Assembly (NCBI GenBank): GCA_013398015.1
Contig: VZRR01012738.1
Coordinates: forward strand, 139,882-203,881
Origin: Oreocharis arfaki
Taxonomy: Eukaryota > Chordata > Aves > Passeriformes > Paramythiidae
Reading direction: 5' to 3'
DNA: 64,000 nt
Below, piece by piece: positions 11,558 to 23,557 of this stretch. The notes beneath the pieces are model-generated. The model did not search any database and had not been told where the DNA came from. It saw only the letters and a list, made by a program, of their open reading frames with translations. A program made the translations under genes and the position numbers. Each line of letters begins with the position of its first letter. The first letter of the stretch is position 1.

Positions 11558-13799
11558 TGTGCCCATAGCTCTGCTGCTGCTTTCGGAGGGCCTTAGTTTG
11601 TTCCCTCCCAAAATTGGCACTGGCTAATGGCCCAATGGGGTAACTGGTCCCAGGCGCTGACGGTGGAGGAAGAAGGCAGAGGGTGCTGGCTGGGAAGGGA
11701 GCACACAGGGGAAGGACACTGCTCCTCTGAGCACTAGTATCCCCTTTCCAGGGTGGATCTTGAGCCACCAAGGAGCTCCACTTACACTTTGCTCCGTGAA
11801 CAGCCTCACCTTTGCAAAGTGACTGGCACTTCCCATGATGTGCTAAAAATTCCTTGGCACCTGAAGCAGAATGGTTCCTGCAGTGTGGTTCAGCTGGAGT
11901 GAGCTGTTCCTACCCCCAAAGCTCCGTACAACAGACCAGGCACTGCTGGACTGCTGCAGAACAAGAGGAGCAGGGCAGACCCCGCTCCCAGGTGTGGGAA
12001 GTGGCAGCTCGGAGATCCATGAGGCACAGGGCAGGGGGTGCATTCCGGGATGCAGCTTTACAGGAAGTGCCTGGAACTTCCCACAGACATCATGCCCTCC
12101 CTTGCCATGTAGGAGTGGCCATTGCTCAGCTGCCTCTTCAGCCTTTCTCCCAGGCAGCCACACAGGGATGTGCCAGCGGTGGGCACAGGGGTGGCACCCC
12201 TGGTGCCGGTGCTGCATCCTGGGACCCTCCACCAGGACCTGCTGCCACCACTGGCACATGTCACAAACTGTGTTAACCCTGCTTTGTGTGTGCTATGGAG
12301 CAGGACAGACTGATGGTCCCTTGAGTTCAGCATCCAGCTGCCCAAACAGGATCTGGTTGTGGATCCAGGCTCTTTGCAGCACTGAGTTCACTGTGCTTCC
12401 ATGAAGGTCATTCCCTCGGCGTGGGCCTCCTCCCCTGCTTGGCTTGCCTGTGGAAGCCTGAAGCCCGAAGGTCCAAGGCAGTCCATATCCCAGTTGGTGC
12501 TGTGAGCAGAGCCCCCAGGCTGGGGAGGGGTTGATGGCTCTGTGCTAGTGCTCTTTGGCGATGAATTGGGCAGAAAGCTGCCAAGTCAACACAAGTCCAG
12601 CAAAACACTCTTGTTGGAAGCCACTGTAGCAAGCACTACTATTTTGCTGATAAATCTGATTTTTAAATGAGCTGCATGTCAAGCTGGTAAATAATGCATC
12701 TTGTAAATGAAGAGAGCTGGAACCAGGCTGGAACGAGCAGCCGGTGCTGCAGGTACAGCAAGTCCTGCACAGCAGGGAGAGCAGTGGCAGCAGTTCTTGG
12801 GAGCACATTCCCTGCACTGCTTCTCAAATTGGTTTTTAAAGTCTTCAGTTCCCACAGCACACTCTATGAGCTTTTCCCACAGGCATAAATCCAGGAGTAG
12901 CATTGATGGGAACAAAAAGGTTTTATATGTATCAGCTTCAGAGAGCAGTAGGGAAAGCAGAAGGCTCTTGAGGTAACAGCCCTTGGGAGAGATGGATCTT
13001 TCTCATTTCAGGAGCATTTGCAGCCACATCAGAGCCATCCTGGCAGGCTTCTTGCTCCAGATCCTGGCAGACAGCTTTTCCTAGCACCTTACCACCAAGA
13101 CTTGCGTAGAACAGATTACTATTAAAATAGTAATTAACTACCCAGGAGCTGTACAGTACTGTGTCCTTCCTATCTGCCCAGAACAGATGGGGCAGAAACT
13201 CCCTGAGGATGCATGTGGCTTTGCACCGAGTAAAAGTCCCTGTTACCTCCAGCTTTTTATGGGCGGCCCAGTCCTCAGTGGGCTGTACTGGGAGGGTCTG
13301 TCCTGGGTGCAGCCCTGAGCTCAGCACTGTGATCTGAAGGGCGAGAACTTCAAATCACCATGGCTGATCAGCCTTGAAAATCACTTGTGCTGCGGGCTGT
13401 CACTGGCTGCTCGTGGCACATCCCTGTGCACGTGCTGCTAGCCATACAGAGCCCTCAAGTTGTTCTGTTTGGATTCCAGCTCTTCCACAGACGCTTCATG
13501 TTTCTTTGGTTATGGCAGCCAGAGAAGAGACCTGTGCAAGGGAAGGATTTGGAGTCAGAAAGCACTTGGACTGTGTAGCAGCTGGAGCACTGCCTGATGA
13601 ACAGGTTTCCTCAGGGCTGCAGGGGAGTAAATCTAGGGCAGATCCCGGTTCGCTTTGTGAGTTCTGTCACCATCACATGTGGTGGCACTGGCACAAAGCA
13701 GCACCATTGCAAACACCCCAGGGGTGGGGCTGGAGCTTGGTGGTTTGGTGGCAAAGCTCCAGGAACTTTGGCTTCCCAGGAAGGCTGCTGCCCATCTCT

Positions 13800-13988
13800 G
13801 GCACAGGCAGTGGCACGGGCTGCCCAGAGAAGCTGGGGCTGCCCCACTTCTGGAAGTGCTCAAGACCGAGCTGGACAGAGCTTGGAGCAACCTGGTCTAG
13901 CAGAAGGTGTCCCTTCTTGTGGCAGGGGGTGGAATGGGATGAGCTTGAAGGTGCTTCCAACACAAAGCGTCCTGTGATTCTATGATCT
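13800..13988 (+). mobile_element. CR1 LINE 3' fragment
   Basis: The copy contains 'gggctgcccagagaagctgg', 'tggaagtgctcaagaccgag', 'cttggagcaacctggtctag', a GGTGCTTCCAACACAAA block and a CTGTGATTCTATGAT tail. It is 5'-truncated. Confidence 0.9.
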
Positions 13989-14009
13989 TTGGGCAGGCTG
14001 TAAGGAGCA

Positions 14010-14410
14010 GAATTGGTCGGTGATGAATTATGTGCTATCAGAAGCAATTACTGATCAATAAAGTGCAGTGAGACAGCCTGAGGAGCCTGCAGGAGGGATG
14101 TGAAACCGGTACAATGGGCTTCTTGAACACTGCTGAATGTGTAGGGAAAAGTTAATGGCTAATTAAAACTCTGGATGATTTCCAGGAGCAAACAAAAGAC
14201 TATAGTCAAGGTGCTTGTGAACTGCTGTTAAAAGACAAATTCTTCATCGACAATCCAGCTGCCCTCCTTGTTCAGTTAAACTCTGCAGCAGATCTTCTGC
14301 AAAGGTAATTTTCTGCTTCTCTGGCTTAATTCTATTCATCTTTTAGAGGGTAATTAGCATCACTTGGTGTTCTTTTATGTCCAACTAATTGCACCTTGTT
14401 TCAAGAGTGA
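14010..14410. promoter_or_regulatory. AT-rich block after CR1 (candidate element)
   Basis: The block has repeated homeodomain-like cores (CAATTACTGATCAATAAAG, GGCTAATTAAAAC, GGGTAATTAGC, AACTAATTGC) and is markedly AT-richer than its flanks. It has no coding frame. The text resembles a conserved non-coding element; this is inference only. Confidence 0.22.
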
Positions 14411-15311
14411 AAGTTAAGGCCTCTCCTGTAGGTTAGTGCAGCAATTTATGATGAGGGCTGGGGCCGGGCAGAGGTGGGGACCAGGGGCACCACTGCCACT
14501 GTTGCTGCTGCAGCTGCTGCCACAAGCCTGGTGCTTGCTCCAGTGCAAAGATTCCCCGGCTTTTATTGGAGCTGTTGGTGGATGCTGTGGCTGGCAGCAG
14601 TGAGCCCACAGTTCCAGTGGCTGCCTCTGCTACTCGGCAGTGGTCAGAGGGGTGCAGGACAGACCTGATTGCGCCAGGCAGCGTGTGGCAGCAGAAGGGT
14701 GCCAAGGGCACACACTATGGCTTCAGAGTCATAGGGGGCAACGACAGGGCTGTCACCTGCCACACAGGCAGATGGGCTCAGCCAGGAACAGCTCTGGTGC
14801 CACCAGAGAGGCAGAACGGGCTGGATGTGGCTGTGGGGCACTGGCATAAGCCTACAGGGAAGTCCTCCTCTGGGATAGTCACTTTGTGGTGGTATCTGTG
14901 GGTCGAGACTCCTGGGGCAAAGGTCTGGACTTGTGCCGGGCTGCCATCGGCAGACCTAAGCCAGCAAACAGCACCCAGAAAATGGCACCCAGACATTGTG
15001 TTTGGAGGCCTCATTTATGGAGCTGCTGATGCGGCATCAGTGACTTCAATAACGTCAAGGACTAGAAAGTAAATGCTTCCATTATAAATCTTGTCTGCTT
15101 TAAAAGTAGGTTATATTTTCAAAGCGCTTTAATTCCTAGGAATTTAGTATTTCTATGCCGATTGTAAGACAAGTTATTGGATGGGGAGAAGGTTGTTACT
15201 GGAACCTGAGATTAAAGGCAGGATTTCTAATACTGTGTTGTGTGCGGGTGGGTGTTTTTGTCCACTGCAAATGTGACTCCAGAGGTTTTGCAGGCAGCAT
15301 TTGCGTTTGAA
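14411..15311. other. Intergenic, GC-rich, no gene seen
   Basis: A CTG/GCC-rich stretch lies at 14487-14525. A 168-codon frame at 14566-15072 does not resemble any protein I know and has no splice or promoter support. Confidence 0.55.
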
Positions 15312-15514
15312 ATCATAGAAGCACAGAATATCCTGAGCTGGAAGGGACCTGCACAGGAGAACCCCAAAATCCACTCTGTGTCTGAGAGCGTTGTCCAAAT
15401 GCTTCTTGAGCTCTGGCAGCCTTGGGGCCATGACCATTCCCTGGGGACCCTGTTCCAGTGCTCAACCACCCTCTGGGGGAAGAACTTTTACCTAATATCC
15501 AGCCTAAACCTCTC
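15312..15514 (-). mobile_element. CR1 LINE 3' fragment, minus strand
   Basis: Reading + to -, the element begins at its 3' tail ('atcatagaagcacagaata'), then 'gctggaagggacctgcacag', 'ccccaaaatccactctgtgt', 'ttgtccaaatgcttcttgag' and 'ctaatatccagcctaaacct'. These are reverse complements of CR1 3' motifs. Confidence 0.9.
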
Positions 15515-16015
15515 TGCACCCATGGAATGGCCCTGGCAGAGGAGACCACTCTCCCATCACCTGCCAAGCCCAGGGTACTCATCCACAGAGCGGTGTGTCC
15601 ATGGAGGGAACGGCTCCAGACCTGGGCTCAGTCCTCCCTGTGAGTGGGTTGTTTTAATCTCACCGAGCAATTTATATTGAGGTTAACAAAAGCTCTTTCT
15701 GCCCATGCTGGGGGATACTTGGGCTGCTCCTAGCAAAAACTCTCCTGCCCTCACTAACCCCTTCCTGCCTAGGGAAGGAGTTTCCCACATCCCATGAGCA
15801 ACATTTCCCTAGTCTGCCTCTTTCCAAATCACAAGCTTCACTACTGTGAGCTGGCATCAAGTCTCTGAGGTGGCTGAACCCAAGCCCTCCCTGTGAGGCC
15901 ACAACCCCAGAGCCCCTGGACATGGAGCATAGGGATGAAGTGGCACTGGTGGAAGTCCTGGGGCACTCTCTGGGGAAACGTTCTCCCTTTGCCATGCTCT
16001 CACCTGCAGGGTGCT

Positions 16016-16070
16016 AGAGCCCTGCAGCCCTGTCCTAGAGCCCTGCAGCCATGTCCCAGAGCCCCATGCC
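16016..16070. repeat. 21-base tandem repeat, about 2.6 copies
   Basis: Units begin at 16016, 16037 and 16058 with AGAGCCCTGCAGCC(C/A)TGTCC. The first two units differ at about two positions, indicating recent or constrained duplication. Confidence 0.8.
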
Positions 16071-16189
16071 CAGCCTGGCTGAGCTGAGAGGAAAACGGGC
16101 TCGGTTTAACGACAAGACTTCGATATTCCAGCCTTATCCTTTCTGTAAACCAGCAGCTGCTGGACAGGTGAGCTAGGCTCCTGTGCCTA

Positions 16190-16440
16190 ATGTAGATTGA
16201 TGGCAGATCAGCTTTTCTGTCTTAATTTGCTTATGACCTAGAGAATTAGCAGAGAGGATCTGTTATCCTGCCAGTGCACTAATAACTCTGGCAAGAGAAG
16301 GGCTCCCCAGGGAAGCAGTGCCATTTGCTAACCTTTCCCCGGTTCACTTTACATAATAGCACACTCCTCCAAATGTCCTCGGCGTGACTGGCCATTCCCC
16401 TTCACCTGCACATGCCTTGATATTTCACTTTTTAAATTTC
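16190..16440. promoter_or_regulatory. AT-rich block (candidate element)
   Basis: This moderately AT-rich stretch has features such as TTAATTTGCTTATGACC and AATTAGC. There is no frame and no repeat. It is listed only as a candidate non-coding element. Confidence 0.15.
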
Positions 16441-16814
16441 AAGACTATTGCACAGGAAGAAAAGGTGCTGAATGCCTTGTGTCATTCATCTTCCCTCTCC
16501 CTTCAGAGGCTATTCTTAGCCATGCCACAGGTTTAGCAATTCGAAGGGAGGTACTTTTCCTTTTCAAGGTCTCTAAAGATTTCCTGTATCCATATGTCCA
16601 GCTAGAAAAGAAAAACAACCGGAATCTGCCTGCCAGTCTGCCCTTTAGCTCACTGGTTTTCTCCAAAATGGGTTGCAAGGCTGGGAGCATAGCGGAGACA
16701 CTCACCAGGGGCATTTCTGAAAGCAGTGGGACGGCTGAGCACACAGCGTGCTGAGGACCAGGCAGGACGCTCCAATGACACACCATCCCAATGAGTGCCG
16801 CTGCAAAATATTAC

Positions 16815-17215
16815 AGAGCAGCCCTGGAGAAAAAGACCTGGGGGTGCTTGTGGGTGAGAGCTGGACATGCCCCAGCCACATGTGCTGGGACCAAGAAACT
16901 CCCCCCCGGTCCTTGGCTGATCGCACAGGGAGGGCAGCAGCAGGAGCGGATTCTGCCCTGCTCAGGTGAGAGCCCACCTGCAGAGCTGCCTCCAGCTCCG
17001 GGGACCAAAATCAGAGACGTGGAGCTGCTGGAACAAGCCCAGAGGAGATCACTGAGATGATCCAAGGGCTGCAGCCCTTCTGTTCTGGAGACAGGCTGGG
17101 AGAGCTGAGAGTGTTCAGCCTGGAGAAAAAAAGGCTCCAGGGAGACTTTAGAGCCCCTTCCAGTGCCTAAAGGTGCTCCAAGAGAGGGAGGGACTTAGGA
17201 CAATGACCTGGAGCC
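16815..17215 (+). mobile_element. CR1 LINE fragment lacking its 3' end
   Basis: The copy covers a more 5' part of CR1 than most here: 'gagagcccacctgcagagct', 'ggagctgctggaacaagccc', 'aggctgggagagctgagagt', 'gttcagcctggagaaa' and 'ttagagccccttccagtgcc'. It stops at about 17215 without the 3' block or the ATTCTRTGA tail. Full-length insertion normally starts from the 3' end, so the tail was probably deleted later. Confidence 0.88.
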
Positions 17216-18119
17216 TCACAGCACAGAGCCTCACTTAGAAAGGATGAAACCATTCACTGAAGTTAAAAGAGTGTGAAGAAAGATAAGACAGCTAAAATGA
17301 GAATAAAATAAAAGTAGGAGACAGAGCACAGATGAGTAATCAGCACAAATTCATTAGTTTTTCAGGCACAGGCAATGGGAGTGGAAGCAGGAGCCCAAAA
17401 GGCAGAATGCAATTGCTAGTGGTGAACCAGAGGAAATGGAAGTTAATTCTCCTTCTCCACATGTCATCGCAGAGTGGGAATTGCTGCCTGTCTGCTGAGA
17501 AGCAGAGACCAACATTGCTCCTCTGCTTGGAAATGGCCCTGCCTAATGTCCCAGTGCCCATGGATTGAACTCGGTGCCCTGTGAGGAGGCACGTGCTGCA
17601 GGAGGCAGCTGGCTGGAGCCCGTGGCTGTGAGATCCTCTGCCCCAGCACTGCTGGACTCGTTGGTGGAAGGGGCGCAGCTGATGGGCCTTCCTCAGAGCT
17701 GTTCCATGGCAAACCCTCCACCACGAATGCAGGACTCACAGCTGTGCTCTACCCAGGCAGGAAAAACCAATGAGAAATTAATCAACTAATCAAATGAATT
17801 AACTAATTACAAATGCACCAGCCCAGGCTTCTGCTCCCTCCACTCCCAAGCAGCCATTCTCCCCCACGTTCAGTACCCAAGGGGGGCAGCTGTACAAACG
17901 GGGATGACGAATGGAGTTTGTCCAAGCTGCCACCGTCACTTCATGTGACAGGAGTGTGCAGACACCGTCCTCACCCCTACAGCCTCCCGGCACACCCACC
18001 ACCCATCATGCCCTCCCCAGGAATCAGTGCATTCCTCACCCTGACAGCCCAGTCCAAGTGCCAGCAGATGCAGCTATTGCTGTTACGTGCTGCCATTTAC
18101 GAGTGGTTTTATTTCTACA

Positions 18120-18345
18120 GATTCTTGACATTAAAAGCCCATAATTAAGATAATTAGAACAAAGACATTTGCCTTGTAATCAGCATATATTTCAACAAGA
18201 TGCTTTAATTTACAGGTGAAAGTTCTGAACTTATGATTTAAATAATGTTATCTATATTGACAGCACGCTATGTAGATCTGACTCATTTAGTGTATTTATG
18301 ATACTCGTTTCTTTTTTAATCCCTTTCAATTTGATGAACACACAT
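18120..18345. promoter_or_regulatory. AT-rich island (candidate element)
   Basis: The island has low GC and includes CCCATAATTAAGATAATTAG and GATTTAAATAATG near two GC-rich, CR1-containing stretches. It has no coding frame. It could be a conserved enhancer-like element; untested. Confidence 0.2.
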
Positions 18346-18492
18346 CAAACCTCCAGGAAACGACAGAGTAACTCCTCGGGGAAGCCAGGACTGAGCTGTG
18401 GCCATGGCAGAGCTGTCTTGGTGGTGGCTGGGATTGCCATGGGGAGGCTCTTTACAGAGCTACAGCTTGGTTGAGGCACTGCAGTGATCCTG

Positions 18493-18670
18493 GAGTCATA
18501 GAATACTGAACTGGAAAGTATCCACAAGAATCATCGAGTTCAACTCCTGGGCCTGCAGAGGACAACCCCAAAATCCCACCATCTGCCTGAGAGCACTGTC
18601 CAAATGCTCCTTGAGTTCTGTCAGGCTTCGGGCTGTGACTGCTTCCCTGGGGAGCCTGTTCCAGTATCCG
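18493..18670 (-). mobile_element. CR1 LINE 3' fragment, minus strand
   Basis: It begins with the inverted tail 'agtcatagaatactgaactg', then 'ccccaaaatcccaccatctg', 'ctgtccaaatgctccttgag' and 'ctggggagcctgttccagta'. Its structure is close to that of the copy at 15312-15514. Confidence 0.9.
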
Positions 18671-20355
18671 TGATATTCTACAGCATGAGTTTGGGTGGCC
18701 TCAGATCTCTCCAAAACACTCAAGAGAGAGATTCTGGCTCTGGGAAATGATTTCTCACTTCACTGTGTCAGAGGCTGTTCAAAATAGCTGCTGTCAGCAT
18801 CCCAGAGTTCCTGTGTGCCAGCAGTGGGGTGGAAGGTTGGAAGGGGCTGGCTGCTCACCCTGCCAAAGGAGCTGGAGTATCTCCCGTGTTCCCTGCATTG
18901 CTCTCTATCCCTGGCCCCTGGGGCAGCCTCACAGGCAGCTATCCTTGCCCTGCTCCAGCAGGTGCAGGATACTCTCGCCTGCTTGTGCCTCCGTTCCGTC
19001 TGTGCCTCCGTCCTGCCCACACCTTCATCTCACCAGATATGGTCTTACAGAACAGGCAGCAGCAACAGCAGACCTTGCTCCTCCTCTAGACCCAGAGACT
19101 GCCTTTTGCCCCCAGCAATGTCTTTGGGAAGGTTTTTTGCAGTGACGTTGGTCCCGTGAATGTTGGTGTCACCCCAGCAGCGGGTGTGCAGTGCCACCTG
19201 CCAGGACAGTGCCTGCAGCCAGGCTCCTGCCAAGGACAGGGATGAGGAGAGTGGTGTCACCGATGTCCCTGTGCTGGCTGCCAGGTAACGAGTGTCTGCT
19301 CTGGTTCNATTATCTATTTATTTATTTCTGCTTCTGTGATGCTCCAAGTTCTTCAGAGGAACCAGGATGAAGCAGCAGCTCAGCAGCCAATGGAGAATTC
19401 CTTGGAGCCTGGTACCCACCAGGCTCTGAACTTTCAAAAAAAAAAACTGCTTACAGAGGACAGGCTTTGGCTCTTTCTCAAGAGCTCCTTCCAAATCCAA
19501 GCGCTGTCTGGCAGACTCACGTTAATAAACACTTGCACATTAACAGTTATGAAGTTTTTATCTTCTGCTAAAAAGGTATGAATTATGCATCAGGGAAGTA
19601 CATGAGTTAGTGGTGTGTAAAGCGCTCAGAGCAGCCCACGGATCCGTTGTGCAGAGGTGCCGCAAGCCCTGGGGCTCTCCTGTCTCTGCCAGCCCCATTC
19701 TGGCTGTCGGCAAGTCTGTGCACGGGCTCCTGTCCTGGTTTGGTGCATGCCTGTTCCCAGACTGGCCTGGGAAGTCTGTGAGCATGTCTGGCTCTACTCT
19801 CCCTGGGAAAGACACAGCTGCTGTCACTGGCCTGGCCTTTGCCGTGCCACCAGCTTCACCACATCGGGCTTTCCCCACATAGTGGAAATAGTGAAACCCA
19901 GAGCCACATTACTTTGCTGTAATAAGGCATTTTCTGTAATCCTTCAGAGCCTTCCCTTCACTGCCACAGGGCAGTGAAGCTCTTGCTGGTGGCTTTAAGC
20001 CTGGCCATAGGTTTGGTTTTTGGGGACCTGACTATACGGGGCTGGGTGGTTCATCCCATCCACGTGCCGCAGCTACAGCAGCATTGCTTTCCCGACCTTG
20101 TTCCCTAAATTAGCTGCTATTTAGGCTTTGTTTAAAGTTCTGCTTAATGAACTGAGTATTGCATGTAAAGGTTCTTATTTGTTATTTGGCAGACGGGGGT
20201 CTGTTAAATTCCAGTTTGAAATTAGTTGCTCCGGGAAGATCAGGCTCTTTGCAGAAGCTTCCCCCTAAAACAATGGGACAGGAGTGGGGAGATGGAACTC
20301 ATGCACCCCACAGCACTGCCCTGGGAATGAGGGACAGCAATTAACAAAATTAACT
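18671..20355. other. Intergenic, no gene seen
   Basis: This is mixed GC-rich sequence with overlapping non-homologous open frames. A single ambiguous base (N) is at 19308, beside a short (TATT)n stretch. An A10 run is at about 19437. Confidence 0.55.
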
Positions 20356-20460
20356 TCATAGAGTCACGGAATAGTTTGGATTGTAAGGGCCCTTAAACCT
20401 CATTCCCCCACCCCTGCCATGGGCAGGGACTCCTTTCCCAGACCAGGTTGCTCAGCACCA
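20356..20460 (-). mobile_element. CR1 LINE 3' fragment, minus strand
   Basis: The sequence has 'catagagtcacggaatagtt', 'cccctgccatgggcagggac' and 'gaccaggttgctcagcacca', the inverted terminal 100 bases of CR1. Confidence 0.88.
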
Positions 20461-20879
20461 TAGAGGATTCTGTGCTGCAACTCCCAGGTCCTGTTGTGCC
20501 ATTCACGCCCATGCTGCTCTCCTGTTTTATGTACCCAGTAAATCCTGAAAGATTTCCTCTCTGTCTTCTCTTCCTTTTCTCCATGCACAGCCTCTGAACA
20601 GTCACCTGCCTGCCTGCTGCTCTGTATAAAATTTTTACTGGTGTTATGCATATTTTGACAAGGATCATGAAGGCTCAAGGGTGACAGAGATATTAATTGC
20701 CGCACTGAATTTTCCACTCATTACTAGGACAAGTCTTCCCACAAAATAATTCACTAGTGGAAGAGATGCTGAGGAAACTACTTCTCCAGAATGGTGTCCA
20801 GGCTCCTGTGAGCTGAAGGAGTTACAAATAAGTAACAGACAAACAGTTTGACATAGTTTTGTTTTCCCTCAGCACCACT

Positions 20880-21400
20880 ATGAGCCATAACAGGAAGATC
20901 TTTCCAAAGAAGCTATAAGAGCTCATTAATATTCATGCTGTTTATGTCATGAGGCAGCAACAGTGCAGCAGTGATAATACCCAATGAGTTTTGATGCACT
21001 GAGCTCACATCCCTAGAGGCTCCAGCCCTGTCAGCTGGGCTGATAGGTGAGGGACAAGATGCTCTGCTCCTCTTGTCTCACTCGGGCTTGTCTCCCACCA
21101 ATCCAGCCACTGCTGTTTCCCATCAGTCTGCATCTCTCAGCCAGAGGCTGTGCTCTGGGAAAAACCCCTCTGCTGTGTTTACTCACGCAATCCAACCCTC
21201 AGAACCTGCTCCACAGCACCAGGCAGCATTCAACATGAACCTGCAGCTCGTTACGTGTTCTCGCTAAAATAATCGAGCAGCCTACATTCTGATCGCTGTA
21301 ATTGCATCCTAATGAATTTATGTGTCAGCTTGTTACATGCAACTTTGGTGTTCTGTAAATACCAAGTTAGGTTCATCGTTCAGTCTTGAGGCACCTGAGG
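20880..21400. promoter_or_regulatory. AT-rich stretch with ATTAATATTCAT-type motifs (candidate elements)
   Basis: Two AT-rich patches, 20880-21000 (CTCATTAATATTCATGCTG) and 21260-21400 (GCATCCTAATGAATTTATG), contain clustered homeodomain/POU-like words and no frame or repeat. They are candidate conserved non-coding elements. Confidence 0.18.
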
Positions 21401-21423
21401 CACAGGTATTCCACAACCAACCT

Positions 21424-21492
21424 CTCGAATGGAGAAGGCTGGACTAGATGACCTTGGAGCTCTTTTCCAAATTTAATGATTCTGTGATTCTA
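21424..21492 (+). mobile_element. CR1 LINE extreme 3' fragment
   Basis: The terminal block 'ggctggactagatgaccttg', a decayed CTTTTCCAAATTTAATG and the GATTCTGTGATTCTA tail are present, giving about 70 bases of CR1. Confidence 0.85.
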
Positions 21493-22374
21493 CTCTATAG
21501 TTATTCCAGGAGATCAGTGCCAGACCTTGCCAGGGATGGATCTGGGCTCTGCTGGGCAAGCAGTGGGATGTGGCTCCAGTGCCAGAACAGTAGTGGGCAG
21601 CCCCTGCCACCAGCCCCAGCTGCTGGAAAACACTGCTAATGTTCTGCCAGTCCATGGAAGGGGTTCCTGGAAAGTCAGAGAAGAAACTTCAAAACCATAA
21701 ATTAACCCGGAGAAGAGAAAAGTGTAATCCTATTGACTTCAGTGAGAGTTAAAAGCAAACAGTCCTGTTATATTAATAGTTATTAATTATTATAATTGAA
21801 CAAGATTAGGAGCCCAACCTGTGCTCTATGAAGGAAACTGAAGCTGCTACAAAAGTTACCAAAAGGATGCCATGCTCCCATGATGGCTCTTTATAGAACA
21901 TTACTTATTGTCAATGTTTTTCATGTTTGCTACCAAAATACCAACTATAGCTCCCTACAAAACTGTGCATGTCAGTTAACCTCATTAAATCCCAAAGGAT
22001 TAGTCAGCTGTTCCTCAAAGTTATGTGGCTTGGAAAGTGATTTTCTAATATGCAAACTTCAAAGGAATTTTGAAATCCTGCTGCGTAAGCGAGACAGACA
22101 AATGTTAATCCACTGGAGTGCTGCTTAATGGCCTGTTTAATTTTTGTCTTGCTTGGTCTCTGTAAGCAGCTGGACATGAAGGCTGCCTGTGATAAGCAGG
22201 GGCTCAGCTTCCTCTTGTACCACCCCACTCATCAAACACGGATTCCTCTTCCACATGGATGACAGTGCATGCACGCATCCATGGCCATGTTCCTGTGTCC
22301 TTTCCCCAACCTATGGCTATGCACGGACACAAACCTACCTGGAGAGGGACTCCCCAGGCCCACTGGTGGGTGAT
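21493..22374. other. Intergenic, no gene seen
   Basis: The middle part (21700-22130) is AT-rich, with a TTATTAATTATTATAATT run near 21780. No coding or RNA feature is recognised. Confidence 0.55.
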
Positions 22375-22606
22375 CACAGACTCCTAGAATGGTTTGGGTT
22401 GGAAGGGACCTTCAAGCTCATTTAATTCCAAACCCCCTGCTCATGGGCAGGAACTCCTACCACTATCCCAGGTTGCTCCAAGCCATGTACAACCTGGCTT
22501 TGGACACATCTAGGGATGGGGCAGCCACAGCTTCTCTGGGCCACCTGCGCCAGGGCCTCAGCACCCTCACAGGGAAGAAATTCTTCCTAATATCTAACCT
22601 AACTGT
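22375..22606 (-). mobile_element. CR1 LINE 3' fragment, minus strand
   Basis: The inverted CR1 3' end is clear: 'agaatggtttgggttggaag', 'ccaggttgctccaagccatg', 'gggatggggcagccacagct' and 'agaaattcttcctaatatct'. It is about 230 bases long and relatively little decayed. Confidence 0.94.
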
Positions 22607-23502
22607 TTCCTGGTTTAGGTAGTGTTAGTGAGCACAGGGGGCCTGTGCCTGTCCAGCGTATCATGTGAAATTGGGAACCCACCATTGCATAGGCTCGGTG
22701 GGGACTATCTTGACTCAAATAAATAATGCTACTAACTGTGAAGTAATGAAGGAATTAAACACACTGCATTTTGAGAGCATAAAGAACTGAAACCCACAAA
22801 TTAATTAAGGTTCACAGCACCCCTGTGAGACGCAGAGGTAATTGCTCAGTTCACGGCCCCTGTGGGAAAAGAGGGAAAGGGATGTGGCATGGTGGTAGCA
22901 GCTCTGTAACATAATGCAAGAAGCACAAGTGGCACTTGAGCCCCAAGAAGCTTCTCCTGCCTCCCCTGCATCTCCTGGGGCTCACAGGGGGCTGGAGGAG
23001 TTGGACTTGTGCGCTGCAGTGCTGGGTGGAGTCTGGACAGAGATCCCTGGCTCTGGTCCCATCCTACTGCCTCTCCCCACTAAGCCCTGCAACATTGGCC
23101 CTGTTCTGCCAGGACACTTGGATGAATTCATCCCACTCACAAGTATTGGAGGACGTTGCTATAATGGAGAGAGCCAGCAGTAAAATCAGCAGTCCAGGCT
23201 GAATAATGTATACTCTGCTGTGTTACCAGCTGGGAAACCTGTTAGTAATAAAAATACATGAGAAGAAGTAAGAGCACATGAATGTTTGAAGGGACAAGGG
23301 CATTCTTGAGGATGACACTAAGGCAGGCCCAGCGTGAGGCTCCCTGGGTGTCAGACATGTCAAAAGGCTGCTGAATGGAAGTATCACAGTATGTCTGACA
23401 TACAGGGAACACAGCTTTGCCTCAGGGATCTTATTTCATTCACCTAAAAATGAAAAGCATCACACCATAATCTGGAGACTAGTGAAAGATCCTGACACTA
23501 GA
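22607..23502. other. Intergenic, no gene seen
   Basis: An AT-rich patch lies at 22720-22820 (including CCCACAAATTAATTAAGG). The rest is unremarkable. Confidence 0.55.
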
Positions 23503-23546
23503 CTCAAGGATCTCAAAAGTCTTTTCCAACCTAAATGATTCTCTCT
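23503..23546 (+). mobile_element. Short CR1 3' end
   Basis: The text 'ctcaaaagtcttttccaacc' followed by TAAATGATTCT is the terminal block of the CR1 subfamily that includes the next element. Only about 40 bases are recognisable. Confidence 0.7.
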
Positions 23547-23557
23547 TCTCCCAAGTA

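Larger units (their letters stand above)
5798..13799. other. Intergenic, moderately GC-rich, no gene seen
   Basis: There are many overlapping open frames on both strands. None resembles a known protein, and their composition (Pro/Ser/Trp/Gln-rich, several frames open at once) fits GC-rich non-coding DNA. Small tandem repeats occur at 9417-9452 and 11527-11557. An AT-rich island lies at 8270-8460. Confidence 0.6.

Noticed and set aside
11384..11620. Ala-Arg-rich minus-strand frame
   Set aside because: It is a translation of the CTGGCY hexanucleotide repeat, not a protein gene.
13374..13985. 203-codon open frame
   Set aside because: The distal half runs through a CR1 fragment and the rest has no recognisable domain.
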